Source: a virus
Virus record (IMG/VR): IMGVR_UViG_3300022752_000405
Coordinates: 1-23,406 of that record
Length of the DNA stretch: 23,406 nucleotides
Strand: one strand, 5' to 3'
The translations under genes and the position numbers were made by a program. Position 1 is the first letter of the stretch, and each line of letters begins with the position of its first letter. The notes beneath the pieces are model-generated. The model was not told the origin of the DNA and ran no database searches. It was given only the letters and a program-made list of their open reading frames with translations. Below, in pieces: positions 7,626 to 14,711 of the stretch.

Positions 7626-8612
7626 TCAGATGTAGGCCCGCAGTTGGGTAATCCGAATGTTGCGATTGTCGGTGAACACCTTTTCCCAGTTAGTGCCGAC
7701 AGCAAGCTCAGCATTGGTGGGACCACCCTGAGCAGCCGCATTGCCAATCCAGGAAACACCATTGGGGTGAACCATGTAGTGGGTGCGGTTGAACAGATAG
7801 TCCATGCCAACGCCGGGATCACGGTAGGTTTCCAGCGGAGTCTTGGCAGGAGCACTTGCATAGGCAAATGCACCGGGACCGAAGAAATAGGTGTAAAGTA
7901 CATCGGTGCCGCCAGTGCCAGCACCAGCATCGACGGGCAGGGTGTCGTCAACAAAAACCGGGCGACCAAGATAGGTGCCAAGTTCAAGGCGCTCAGTTGA
8001 CAGGCGCGTGTCAATCTGAGAAACACCAGTAGCTGGAACAATCAGATCCAGCTTCATCAAGCGGTAATAAGTCCGCGAGTGCATCAGGGCACCAGTCAGC
8101 TCATTACCTGCATCACCAAGTTTGGCGATGGCGTCAACCATCACATCCGAGGTGAGCTGGGTTGAAGTGCCACCGACAGCATGGGAGGTTGCGAGGGGGC
8201 CACCAGTTGCAAAGAGGCCACGAATTCCAGAGATCAAGGTTCCCTGCATCTTGCGAACCCAGAACTGACCAGTGCGACGAGCAACGGCCTGCATGGGATC
8301 GGAGCCAGACAACTCAGCAGCGAGATCCGAAGCCTTCCAGGACTTACCACGCATCAAGCGAACGCCAGTTTGCACGTTGCCGCTCAGCGTGTCAGCGGTA
8401 AGGCCAACGGTATCGCTGAGAACTTCGTCTTCTCCGGTCAGATCACCGAAGAAAGGAAGGTCGATGGTTTTGCCGCCTTTGGCAAATTCATCCTGGATGG
8501 CCTGGTTTGTAACCATGAGGCCACTGGTAACAAGAGAGTTCTTGTTTTGCAGCTCTTCCTGCTGGTATTCCAGGAAAAGCTGGGGAATAAAAGGAACGCC
8601 AGCAATGAGCAT
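7626..8612 (-). CDS. Major capsid protein (HK97 fold, Gp13-like)
   Basis: This gene encodes 328 aa; ATG 8610-8612 is preceded by AAGG as a ribosome binding site. Useful segments are the N-terminal PFIPQLFLEYQQEELQNKN, then TIDLPFFGDLTGEDEVLSD, RMRGKSWKASDLAAELSGSD-like residues near 110 (here LMRGKSWKASDLAAELSG), and the C-terminal DPGVGMDYLFNRTHYMVHPN and GVSWIG. These match the Gp13-like type of HK97-fold capsid proteins as I remember it. Such capsids have no N-terminal protease-cleaved delta domain, and they use a separate scaffold, which is present upstream at 9714-10547. The protein would form the icosahedral shell. A leader dense in hairpins precedes the gene. Confidence 0.87.
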   Translation of the reverse strand: MLIAGVPFIPQLFLEYQQEELQNKNSLVTSGLMVTNQAIQDEFAKGGKTIDLPFFGDLTGEDEVLSDTVGLTADTLSGNVQTGVRLMRGKSWKASDLAAELSGSDPMQAVARRTGQFWVRKMQGTLISGIRGLFATGGPLATSHAVGGTSTQLTSDVMVDAIAKLGDAGNELTGALMHSRTYYRLMKLDLIVPATGVSQIDTRLSTERLELGTYLGRPVFVDDTLPVDAGAGTGGTDVLYTYFFGPGAFAYASAPAKTPLETYRDPGVGMDYLFNRTHYMVHPNGVSWIGNAAAQGGPTNAELAVGTNWEKVFTDNRNIRITQLRAYI

Positions 8613-8655
8613 TGGTCTTTACCTTGGGAGGGTTTGGGAAATTAAAAAAAGTTGA

Positions 8656-8744
8656 CGGCACAGCCGATAGGGTCAAGTCACCTGCGGTACAACCGCTATG
8701 CCGATGCCTGACCTAGCGAGGCACAGCCTCTATTGCCAATAGAG
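8656..8744 (-). promoter_or_regulatory. Structured leader of capsid gene: mini-hairpins with UGU triloops
   Basis: Between the DUF6496-type gene and the capsid gene the minus strand holds four short perfect stem-loops: CTCTATT-GGC-AATAGAG (8728-8744), GAGGC-TGT-GCCTC (8718-8730, sharing its first bases with the previous stem), GCGGT-TGT-ACCGC (8684-8696) and CGGC-TGT-GCCG (8656-8666). Three of the four have the same UGU triloop. The last is followed by a run of seven T's, so it could act as a weak terminator. This is probably an RNA control or mRNA-stability element for the most abundant virion protein. The function is unproven. Confidence 0.55.
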
Positions 8745-8754
8745 TAGCAAGGAT

Positions 8755-8928
8755 CTACTTGGTCCTAGGCTTTTTCTTTCTCATTCCAGCTTCGCTCATT
8801 GCAATTGCAATAGCCTGCTTCCTGTTTTTCACAAGTGGACCCTTCTTGCTACCAGAATGAAGTTTGCCAGCAGCAAACTCCTTCATAACTTTGCTCATTT
8901 TTTTTTCGGCCTTGGTTTTCTTTTTCAT
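8755..8928 (-). CDS. DUF6496-type small basic protein
   Basis: This 57-codon frame runs from ATG 8926-8928 to TAG 8755-8757. The protein is very basic. It carries KMSKVMKEFAAGKLHSGSKK followed by GPLVKNRKQAIAIAMSEAGM and a Lys/Arg tail. The pattern MSKVM.EF..G.LHSGSK.GP.V..RKQAIAIA.SEAG is that of the DUF6496 family, short proteins common in phage and bacterial genomes with no proven function. Its place just ahead of the capsid gene, in the late block, suggests co-expression with virion genes. Its charge would suit nucleic-acid binding, but that is inference. Confidence 0.85.
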   Translation of the reverse strand: MKKKTKAEKKMSKVMKEFAAGKLHSGSKKGPLVKNRKQAIAIAMSEAGMRKKKPRTK

Positions 8929-8948
8929 GACTAGAAAAGCAATGTAAT

Positions 8949-8972
8949 AAAAAAGCCCTGCCTAAGCAGGGC
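8949..8972 (-). terminator. Rho-independent terminator after the 97-aa gene
   Basis: On the minus strand GCCCTGC-TTAG-GCAGGGC is a perfect 7-bp stem followed by TTTTTTATT. It lies between the 97-aa gene (ends 8991) and the DUF6496-type gene. Confidence 0.9.
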
Positions 8973-8990
8973 CAAAAACTTGCAACTAAA

Positions 8991-9284
8991 TCAAACGAGG
9001 GTAAGAGTCCAGCCTTTGCCGGTGGCAATGGCTTTTTCACCAGTTGTCAGGGATGCGGTGCCGGTGGCGCCAACAATGTCCAGGGTCTGAGTACCAGTCA
9101 CAGTTGGAAGACCGTTGAAGATCCTCACAAGTTGTGCTTGAGTCAGGGCAGTAGGAAGTTTGATGTTGGTGCTCGTCCGCAGACCAGTACCAGCAGAGTA
9201 CAGAATGCGGATACCAGCAATGACCTCATCAGCATCATCAGTAACCTGACGACCGATGATGTTTTGATCGGTTTTGTAGGGCAT
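8991..9284 (-). CDS. Small beta-rich protein, possible capsid decoration
   Basis: This gene encodes 97 aa; ATG is at 9282-9284. It starts MPYKTDQNIIGRQVTDDADE and ends with LTQAQLVRIFNGLPTVTG, then a short strand and GKGWTLTLV. The closing pattern (LP.VTG...I.G..G........A..KGW) recalls the ends of leucine-rich or BspA-like repeat segments found in some phage and bacterial surface proteins. A small beta protein between scaffold and capsid genes is often a head decoration or tail adhesin part. I do not recognise the family firmly. It has its own terminator, which suggests separate dosage control. Confidence 0.6.
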   Translation of the reverse strand: MPYKTDQNIIGRQVTDDADEVIAGIRILYSAGTGLRTSTNIKLPTALTQAQLVRIFNGLPTVTGTQTLDIVGATGTASLTTGEKAIATGKGWTLTLV

Positions 9285-9303
9285 GGGGGAATCAGATGTG
9301 CGC

Positions 9304-9627
9304 TCAAGTACAGCTTACTGATGCCGTCCCGATCAAGACCGCTCCAATTGCAATCCATTTGACGCGATTAGCCCAGTAAGCGGCTGACATTTTTCCCTTT
9401 GCAATATTTTTTGCGTGTCGAGCCTTGAAGGCTTCACGGCGCTTGCGATAGGCTTCCGATTCTCCTTCCTTTTTGGGAGAGCCAGAAACACCCTGCTGGC
9501 CAAATCGAATAAGTCTCACTTTGCCATTTTCCTTGACGAGAACAGCGTGCGATTTTTCTGGATGGTTTGGAGTTCGCTTTGGTTTATTGTATCCCTCAAA
9601 CGTTTCCCCTCTGTATGTAATTGACAT
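9304..9627 (-). CDS. Conserved small phage protein with AYWANRVKW motif
   Basis: This gene encodes 107 aa; ATG is at 9625-9627. The N-terminus (YRGETFEGYNKPKRTPNHP) precedes a strand pair (SHAVLVKENGKVRLIRFG) and a GVSGSPKKEGESEAYRKRRE segment. A basic helix then ends in KGKMSAAYWANRVKW. The pattern of Arg-rich helix, ARH...I.KGK, and S..YWA..VKW is one I associate with short conserved proteins in many phages, usually near structural genes and of unknown function. Residues about 91-103 (WIAIGAVLIGTAS) are hydrophobic and may be a short membrane or packing helix. Confidence 0.7.
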   Translation of the reverse strand: MSITYRGETFEGYNKPKRTPNHPEKSHAVLVKENGKVRLIRFGQQGVSGSPKKEGESEAYRKRREAFKARHAKNIAKGKMSAAYWANRVKWIAIGAVLIGTASVSCT

Positions 9628-9656
9628 TTTGAAATTGAGGCTAAAAAAATTCTAGC

Positions 9657-9686
9657 AATAAAAAGCCCCCAGTCTTGACCGGGGGT
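9657..9686 (-). terminator. Rho-independent terminator after scaffold gene
   Basis: On the minus strand CCCCC (9681-9685) pairs with GGGGG (9666-9670), with a short possible inner stem, and CTTTTTATT follows. It lies between the scaffold stop and the 107-aa gene. Confidence 0.8.
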
Positions 9687-9713
9687 GTAATCGCTAAAAG
9701 CATTAGCACTGCT

Positions 9714-10547
9714 TTACATTGATTGAAGAGCCCTGGAAATAACAGGATCAAGTTTTCCAGCCAACCGTGCATCCTGAATCAAGCGCTTTGCCTTGTCGGG
9801 ATCGGAATTAAGCAGCCTTGCTGCCTCCGTAGCATTTGCGGAATCCTTGCTGAAGGGATTGTTTGTATAAGTAGGGGCTGGAGTGCGATTGGTTGTCATG
9901 CCAGATCCAGTTGCGCCGCTACCACGGAAGTAAATTGCAAACTCTTCGTCTTCACGGAGCTTGTTGACAGCATCACGAAGAGAAACGGGATCTTGCTCAG
10001 AACCAAAAACAACAGTGTTTTCATCGTCAAGAAGCCTGAACTTCTCCTGGAGCAGTTTGTAAACATGCTTCGGTCGATCGCACTGAACTTTTGCAAGCTC
10101 ATCAGTCACAAAACTTTCAAGTTTGTTTTGACGACGCTTGTCGCGCTCTTCATTCTTCTCCTTCTCCAGCTTTTCGTTGGTCTTGCGAAGGTTCTCCAGT
10201 TCCGTCCGCAGGGACGCGAACTGGGCCTTCACGGCCTCGTCCATGGCGTCCGAGGGGGATTGCCCTTGAGGCGCAGCAGGTGGCTGTCCCTGAGGCTCTG
10301 GCGGGGCGATGGCGGCCTTCAGAACGGGGGCGAGACGCTCGGCAAGGGCTTCCTCATCGAGATCACCCGACAGATCAAGACCGGCAACCTTGATAAAAGA
10401 ATCAATGGTTTTTTTCTTCTTCAGATCCTTAAGCAGTCCTTGATTTGTTGATTTAAGCTTTGCCTGCTCGTTTTCAAGATCACCTGCCTTTTTGTCAAGC
10501 TCTTGGATCAGAGCGATGGCTTCTTCAAGTGTTTCTGGAGGATTCAC
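9714..10547 (-). CDS. Capsid scaffolding protein
   Basis: This gene encodes 277 aa. It probably starts at GTG 10545-10547, 19 bp after the portal stop; no ATG is available nearby. The protein is highly charged. It has an N-terminal coiled coil (ALIQELDKKAGDLENEQAKL), a Pro/Gln-rich linker near residues 80-98, and a second long coiled coil (LRTELENLRKTNEKLEKEKN). A C-terminal part contains IYFRGSGATGSG and ends in short helices. Charged coiled-coil proteins between portal and capsid genes are scaffolds that guide procapsid assembly and then leave. No protease motif is visible, so maturation by proteolysis in cis is not indicated. Confidence 0.82.
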   Translation of the reverse strand: MNPPETLEEAIALIQELDKKAGDLENEQAKLKSTNQGLLKDLKKKKTIDSFIKVAGLDLSGDLDEEALAERLAPVLKAAIAPPEPQGQPPAAPQGQSPSDAMDEAVKAQFASLRTELENLRKTNEKLEKEKNEERDKRRQNKLESFVTDELAKVQCDRPKHVYKLLQEKFRLLDDENTVVFGSEQDPVSLRDAVNKLREDEEFAIYFRGSGATGSGMTTNRTPAPTYTNNPFSKDSANATEAARLLNSDPDKAKRLIQDARLAGKLDPVISRALQSM

Positions 10548-10568
10548 GCAAAGTCGTGCGTTGACTCG

Positions 10569-12287
10569 TTACATCATAGCACCTGTTGTCTCGTTGAGTT
10601 CAACCCCAGTCTCCTGCGTTTCCATATCACGCCCCTCCGAAAGCGGAGTGCTGGCATCAACGGGAATCTGGCCGCGATTGGGAACTCCACCCTTGTCGGC
10701 AATGCCAAGATCAGTTGCAGTTTCGTGACCTTCAAGATTCATTTTCTCCAGCAAATCTTTAACTGTAAAGTCAGGCAAGCCTTCAAACATTTCGCCAGCT
10801 TCAAGCATCCGCAAGAAAAGCTCAACGGTAATTGTATTGCTCTTAAGCAATGCCAGCAAAGCAAGCACCTGTTGAGAGTGCAGTTTGACTGGAATAAAGT
10901 TTTTGCTAATCGAAATGCTAACTGCTGAAATATCTCGATATGCAGAGGCGTACAGAAGGGCGCGATTCATTGCATCTTCAAGGCTCTGCACAAGAACCGC
11001 AAGCTGAGAGTCACTTTGCGAACGATCAAGGAGCTTTGCAAAGCCAGATTCTGCTTGCGTCTTGCCAGTTGTCATTGCAACAGCGGCCAAGCGCTCCATT
11101 GCAGACTCAATACGCTTCAGGTTTTCAAGCGTAATTGATGCTCCATCCATCGAAGCACTAAGCATTCCAAACTTTGCATCTGGATTGGAAGAAAAAAGCG
11201 CTCTACCGGAACCTGCTTCAACTTCATCCTCAGCACGCACCCCAGTACCCGTAAGAAGCGGAGAAGAAGTCAGGTGGATAGATTCTGCAAGATCCGCAGA
11301 AATGCTCCAATGATGCAAGTTCAGGCGAGCAATATCAAAGAGGAGTGGGCGAGCACGGAAAAATGCTTCCTTCTTCCCGCCGAATACTGGCACAAATGGA
11401 ATGAAGGAGATCGAAAGATATGAGGTATCCTCAAGGATATACTTGTCAATAGATTCTGTTCCGTTTTTCTTGGTGTAAAGGCGGCAGCGAACCTTCTCCG
11501 TGCCAGGAATCACACTCGGCTTGTCGCCAAGCATTGAAACCTCGTCGTCAATTGCGCTCACAATGTCGTAAACACGCACTGCAGGGACAACTTCTTCAAA
11601 GAATTCGTTGGAATCACTTTGCCGTCGTACTTCTGCTTTGACGCGCAAGTAGGTGGGAAATGCCCCAAAAAAATTTTGGCTTCCAATCTGTGCATTGAAT
11701 ACGCCGTAGCGACACTCAAGCACTTGATCCATTCGCATCAGGACAAAATATGGACGCGGATTAAGTGTCTTCTCTTCGCTTGCCGTCAAATTTTCTGGAA
11801 GTTTTGGATATTCAACCCAGATTCCAGAAACGCCACCGTCAATAGCTTCTGTAAAAGCCTCTTTAGCATAGGAAACCAGGGAGTGACCCTCAAGATCAAC
11901 ATCGGAAAAGAAATTTCCCCATTCCATAGGAATCTCTTCTGGCAGTGACACACCCTTGCGAAGCGCCGTGCCAACAACAAGATCCCGAAGGTGCGCGTAA
12001 TAATTCTGAAAGCTACTTTGTGCGCGTGTTTTACGCACTTCGTAGCTGCCTCCCTCTTCAAGATAATCTTTAGGAATATAAGCATCAAGCGCTTCTGTCA
12101 GGTAAAATTCTGGAAGCGTGCAAAAACGAATCGGCGACAAACGAGAGAATTGCTCTGCTTGCTCTAATGAGTAGGCATCGACACCTACAACTTCCTCAAA
12201 TGCTTCTTCGTATTCTGGAAATCTACGCTCAAACGGAAGTGCAAGATTGTCGCCTGTTGGAACGAGCGAGTTTGGAACGAGCGACAC
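10569..12287 (-). CDS. Portal protein (DUF4055-like)
   Basis: This gene encodes 572 aa; ATG is at 12285-12287, 40 bp after the large terminase stop. After an acidic N-terminus comes QNYYAHLRDLVVGTALRKG, then WGNFFSDVDLEGHSLVSYAK, EAFTEAIDGGVSGIWVEYPK and RPYFVLMRMDQVLE. This series (helix and LVG....KG, W...VDL.G.SL..., ...A...G..GI.V.YP) is that of DUF4055-type portals. The C-terminal half has long helices (LKRIESAMERLAAVAMTTGK). Portals form the dodecameric vertex through which DNA is pumped. The size (500-600 aa) and the place between terminase and scaffold agree. Confidence 0.88.
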   Translation of the reverse strand: MSLVPNSLVPTGDNLALPFERRFPEYEEAFEEVVGVDAYSLEQAEQFSRLSPIRFCTLPEFYLTEALDAYIPKDYLEEGGSYEVRKTRAQSSFQNYYAHLRDLVVGTALRKGVSLPEEIPMEWGNFFSDVDLEGHSLVSYAKEAFTEAIDGGVSGIWVEYPKLPENLTASEEKTLNPRPYFVLMRMDQVLECRYGVFNAQIGSQNFFGAFPTYLRVKAEVRRQSDSNEFFEEVVPAVRVYDIVSAIDDEVSMLGDKPSVIPGTEKVRCRLYTKKNGTESIDKYILEDTSYLSISFIPFVPVFGGKKEAFFRARPLLFDIARLNLHHWSISADLAESIHLTSSPLLTGTGVRAEDEVEAGSGRALFSSNPDAKFGMLSASMDGASITLENLKRIESAMERLAAVAMTTGKTQAESGFAKLLDRSQSDSQLAVLVQSLEDAMNRALLYASAYRDISAVSISISKNFIPVKLHSQQVLALLALLKSNTITVELFLRMLEAGEMFEGLPDFTVKDLLEKMNLEGHETATDLGIADKGGVPNRGQIPVDASTPLSEGRDMETQETGVELNETTGAMM

Positions 12288-12327
12288 TGTTTCTAGCGCA
12301 ATCTCCTAGCAGTGTAGCTCTTGCTCT

Positions 12328-13728
12328 TCAACGCCAGCGTGGACCGCGACCAGATGCCATCGAAGAACGCGGCATTGTATGCCAAATCAAATACCTGAAA
12401 GCATCCCCGGCGTGAGAACGATCATTCTTTCCGCCTTTTGCTGGTTTGTAACTGTCGTCGTAGGCCCATTGCTCTAGCGAATCGACCGTTTCAACGCAAT
12501 TTGTCAGGTTTACTCGGACGCTATTGGCTGCAATGTGCATATTTGCGTGAGCAAGGGTCTCTGCAACAGGTGGATTTCGATTTTCTGCAATCACACGTAC
12601 TCCTGCACTTCGCAAAATGTCGTGATCGGTCTGCGTAGAGCTTGTGCTGGCGTGACTTCCGCTCGCGTCTGGGTGGCATACGACCAATCCCCTGGCCAGA
12701 TGCGAGGGAAAACGGCGTTTCAGGTGCTCTACAAGGTCAAAAGTGGTTCTGCAAGTGTGTTCGTCAAAAACATGCAAGATTTGTCCAAGCGGACCAGCTC
12801 GCATAACGGCGTAACAAGACTGGCTGCAGCCAATATTGAAGTCTGCACCGAAAATAATCCTTTCGTCGGCGAGAGGAGAGAAGATTGTTGTGCTGTGCTT
12901 TGCTCTGTCGAATTCGTAAAAGACGAGAGAAGTGTTGAGCGAGACAAATTCACCGTTAAGATAGGCTTCAATCAGATTCGGCGGGTAGGAATTGCGAAGA
13001 TTCTGGATGAAACCTGGGTCAAGGTATGGATTATCTTCTGTTTTGGCCTTGTACAGCTTCTTCTCGTCTGATGCCTCGCGTACAAATAAGTTGTAAAGTG
13101 ACTTGTGGCCTTCTGGCGTGGAAGCAAAGCCAAGTTGTGGGCAATTTCCAACGCGAACACGACCTTGCAGCTTAATAATTGCAGCTTCTGCAATGTGTGT
13201 TGCAGCCGTGTCGATCTCGTCAACAATCATCGACGCCGCGTTTACACCGATCAAACGCTGATAATTCTCAAACGAGCGTAAAAGGATAGGTGTATCACCC
13301 TTTGGCAACTTCAACGTATAAACAGGTAGTGGGCTGCTCTTAAACTCATACGGAATCGAGTATCGTTCAAGCAAATTCTGCCAGGCGGGAATTGCAATAT
13401 CTCGCAAGTTTGGAATTGTCGGCTCCAAAAACAAGTGTGTGAAGCCCTGGCTTCTGAAGCAAAGTAAAACCGACTTGGCGACAGCAGCAAAGCTTTTCCC
13501 GCTGCCAAATCCTCCGCATAAAGCAACCATGCGATGGTCAAAGTCAGTGACAAAGCCGTGCTGATGCGGCAAGAGATCCGAAACAATCCTTGCTTCGCAA
13601 TGATCGCAGTTGAAACCGTTGTTTGCTCTTTTTGCTACGTTACGCAGCAACGAAGTATCTGTAAATAGTCCAAGCGATTGCAATGCAGCCTTGTCTGCGT
13701 ATCTGCTGCTTCGTAGTTTTGCTGGCAT
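12328..13728 (-). CDS. terL: Terminase large subunit
   Basis: This gene encodes 466 aa; ATG is at 13726-13728. The N-terminal ATPase has Walker A GGFGSGKS (residues 72-79) and Walker B MIVDEID (167-173, with Asp170 and Glu171), followed by FASTPEGHKSLYNLF. The C-terminal RNase H-like nuclease shows its acidic triad: GADFNIG (Asp296), HPDASG (Asp354) and RSHAGDAFRY (Asp442). The enzyme packages and cuts concatemeric DNA at the portal. A lone CDHC pair near residue 41 could be half of a zinc site. The probable small subunit is not adjacent; it lies about 3.3 kb upstream at 16997-17641, with small genes and a repeat region between. Confidence 0.95.
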   Translation of the reverse strand: MPAKLRSSRYADKAALQSLGLFTDTSLLRNVAKRANNGFNCDHCEARIVSDLLPHQHGFVTDFDHRMVALCGGFGSGKSFAAVAKSVLLCFRSQGFTHLFLEPTIPNLRDIAIPAWQNLLERYSIPYEFKSSPLPVYTLKLPKGDTPILLRSFENYQRLIGVNAASMIVDEIDTAATHIAEAAIIKLQGRVRVGNCPQLGFASTPEGHKSLYNLFVREASDEKKLYKAKTEDNPYLDPGFIQNLRNSYPPNLIEAYLNGEFVSLNTSLVFYEFDRAKHSTTIFSPLADERIIFGADFNIGCSQSCYAVMRAGPLGQILHVFDEHTCRTTFDLVEHLKRRFPSHLARGLVVCHPDASGSHASTSSTQTDHDILRSAGVRVIAENRNPPVAETLAHANMHIAANSVRVNLTNCVETVDSLEQWAYDDSYKPAKGGKNDRSHAGDAFRYLIWHTMPRSSMASGRGPRWR

Positions 13729-13731
13729 GAA

Positions 13732-13977
13732 TTAACTCTTCTTTTTCTTTTTTCTTTTGTGCTGGTAGCCGATTCTTTTTGAGCTTGTCTTCTCCCGCTT
13801 AAACTTCTTTTTTTCTGCAGCAGTCAATTCTTTTGCAGTCTTTGGCGTGTTGGCAGAAACTCTTTTCGACGGGCGACAGGCAGGATAGCCTCTCCTCTTC
13901 TCGCCCTCTTTCCTTCCGCACGGCTTTCCAGTTTTAATATCTATCCATTCTTCTTGAAACCAACGCTTTAGCGACAT
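13732..13977 (-). CDS. Small basic phage protein (DUF5872-like)
   Basis: This gene encodes 81 aa; ATG is at 13975-13977 and the stop is 4 bp before the terL start. The core WFQEEWIDIKTGKPCGRKEG, then YPACRPSKRVSANTPKTAKE and a Lys-rich tail, matches a pattern I recall from phage and giant-virus small proteins (K.W....W.DI...PCGR..G....YP.CRP..R). The two cysteines and the basic tail suggest nucleic-acid contact, but no function is established. The tight link to terL suggests expression with the packaging genes. Confidence 0.7.
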   Translation of the reverse strand: MSLKRWFQEEWIDIKTGKPCGRKEGEKRRGYPACRPSKRVSANTPKTAKELTAAEKKKFKREKTSSKRIGYQHKRKKKKKS

Positions 13978-13986
13978 TGGAGCAAC

Positions 13987-14136
13987 CTACTTGACAGAAG
14001 CATAGCGACCACCTCTGCGCTTGTACTCCTTCACAAGCCATCCATTGGCGTAGGCACTGGGATATACTTTGAACTTGCGTTTGGCCTCTGCTTTTATCCT
14101 TGCGTACAGCCTTTTGTCGAGCGGGACGTTTTTCAT
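13987..14136 (-). CDS. 49-aa basic protein with YPSAYANGWLVKEYKRRGG motif
   Basis: This 49-codon frame runs from ATG 14134-14136 to TAG 13987-13989. It begins MKNVPLDKRLYARIKAEAKR, and its core is YPSAYANGWLVKEYKRRGG, followed by RYASVK. The pattern (YPS.YA.G..VK.YK..GG) is one I associate with short proteins in phages and giant viruses, often beside the DUF5872-like type encoded next door. The two may act together. A longer alternative frame over the same DNA (13934-14149) has no family-like features and I treat it as a shadow. Confidence 0.7.
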   Translation of the reverse strand: MKNVPLDKRLYARIKAEAKRKFKVYPSAYANGWLVKEYKRRGGRYASVK

Positions 14137-14145
14137 TGCAGTTTC

Positions 14146-14388
14146 TCAAGACAAAGGGGCGGGATCGGAAAGGTTTTCTTTCTCTACTTGCATTAACAGG
14201 TACTCTTCTTCCTTGAATAAATTAACGATACCCTCGGTTTCCTCTTTGGAAAGGTAACGTGTAATCCTGCATGTCACAGCTTTGCCGGCTTCAATGCCGA
14301 TCTGAATTGCGGATACAGAATCACTATTCACGCCAAGCACTTGCAAAATCTTCAGGCCAACGTTACTTCCGCTTGCAATCCTTGCCAT
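14146..14388 (-). CDS. Small hypothetical protein
   Basis: ATG 14386-14388 gives 80 aa. An upstream TTG at 14404-14406, preceded by AGG, would add six residues. The first half (NVGLKILQVLGVNSDSVSAI, then QIGIEAGKAVTCRITRYL) is a helix followed by two strands, a pattern common in short phage proteins of unknown function. The second half is an acidic helix (SKEETEGIVNLFKEEEYL). It lies 9 bp before the 49-aa basic gene in the same direction, so the three small genes and terL are probably co-transcribed. Confidence 0.6.
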   Translation of the reverse strand: MARIASGSNVGLKILQVLGVNSDSVSAIQIGIEAGKAVTCRITRYLSKEETEGIVNLFKEEEYLLMQVEKENLSDPAPLS

Positions 14389-14575
14389 CTTGCGTTCGGA
14401 GATCAATTACCTACTAAGCATAGCAGTACCATCATGGAAGTAAATTGTAAGTAATTGTGAGGGAGGTAGGTTAAAAGTAGTTCATGGAATAGGGAAAAAA
14501 ATAGGGGAGTATTTGTAAGTAAGCTGCTGAAATAGGGAAAAAAATTATGGAAGGAGGGGGACGCCAGGAAAAGGC

Positions 14576-14589
14576 AGTACAACTGTACT
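14576..14589. repeat. AGTACA-AC-TGTACT inverted repeat
   Basis: A 14-base perfect inverted repeat with 6-bp arms lies in the gene-free stretch 14407-14675. The same stretch holds two copies of AATAGGGAAAAAAA (near 14490 and 14530). It could be an operator; there is no functional evidence. Confidence 0.4.
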
Positions 14590-14593
14590 ACCC

Positions 14594-14671
14594 CCGGTAA
14601 CTATAGTTAAACCTAACCAAGTCCTGGCCCGGTAACTATAGTTAAAACTTAGCTAAGTCCTGGCCGGATTG
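14594..14671. repeat. 35-bp direct repeat with TAACTATAGTTA palindrome
   Basis: Two copies start at 14594 and 14629. Each begins CCGGTAACTATAGTTAAA and ends AAGTCCTGGCC. A diverged third start follows at 14664 (CCGG...TAACTA), again at 35 bp. The 12-bp TAACTATAGTTA in each full copy is a perfect palindrome, and its half TTAACTATA recurs in the 49-bp repeats at 15622-15895. This suggests a binding site shared by both arrays. No gene lies between 14407 and 14711. Confidence 0.7.
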
Positions 14672-14676
14672 TAACT

Positions 14677-14702
14677 AAAAAAGGGCCATTAGTATGGCCC
14701 TT
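14677..14702 (-). terminator. Rho-independent terminator after the 225-aa gene
   Basis: On the minus strand AAGGGCCAT-ACTA-ATGGCCCTT forms a 9-bp stem, and the last T's continue into TTTTTTAG. It lies 10 bp after the stop of the 225-aa gene and isolates that gene from the terL cluster. Confidence 0.9.
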
Positions 14703-14711
14703 AATTGTATG

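Noticed and set aside
9723-10451. 242-aa plus-strand frame opposite the scaffold gene
   Set aside because: Antisense to a clear scaffold gene. The product is Cys/Leu-rich without family features.
13934-14149. 71-aa minus-strand frame overlapping the 49-aa gene
   Set aside because: Arg/Gln-rich without motifs. The overlapping 49-aa frame carries a recognisable conserved pattern.
14404-14406. TTG start for the small gene at 14146
   Set aside because: An ATG lies 18 bp inside. The upstream AGG is close to the TTG, so the longer form cannot be excluded, but ATG is the simpler choice.
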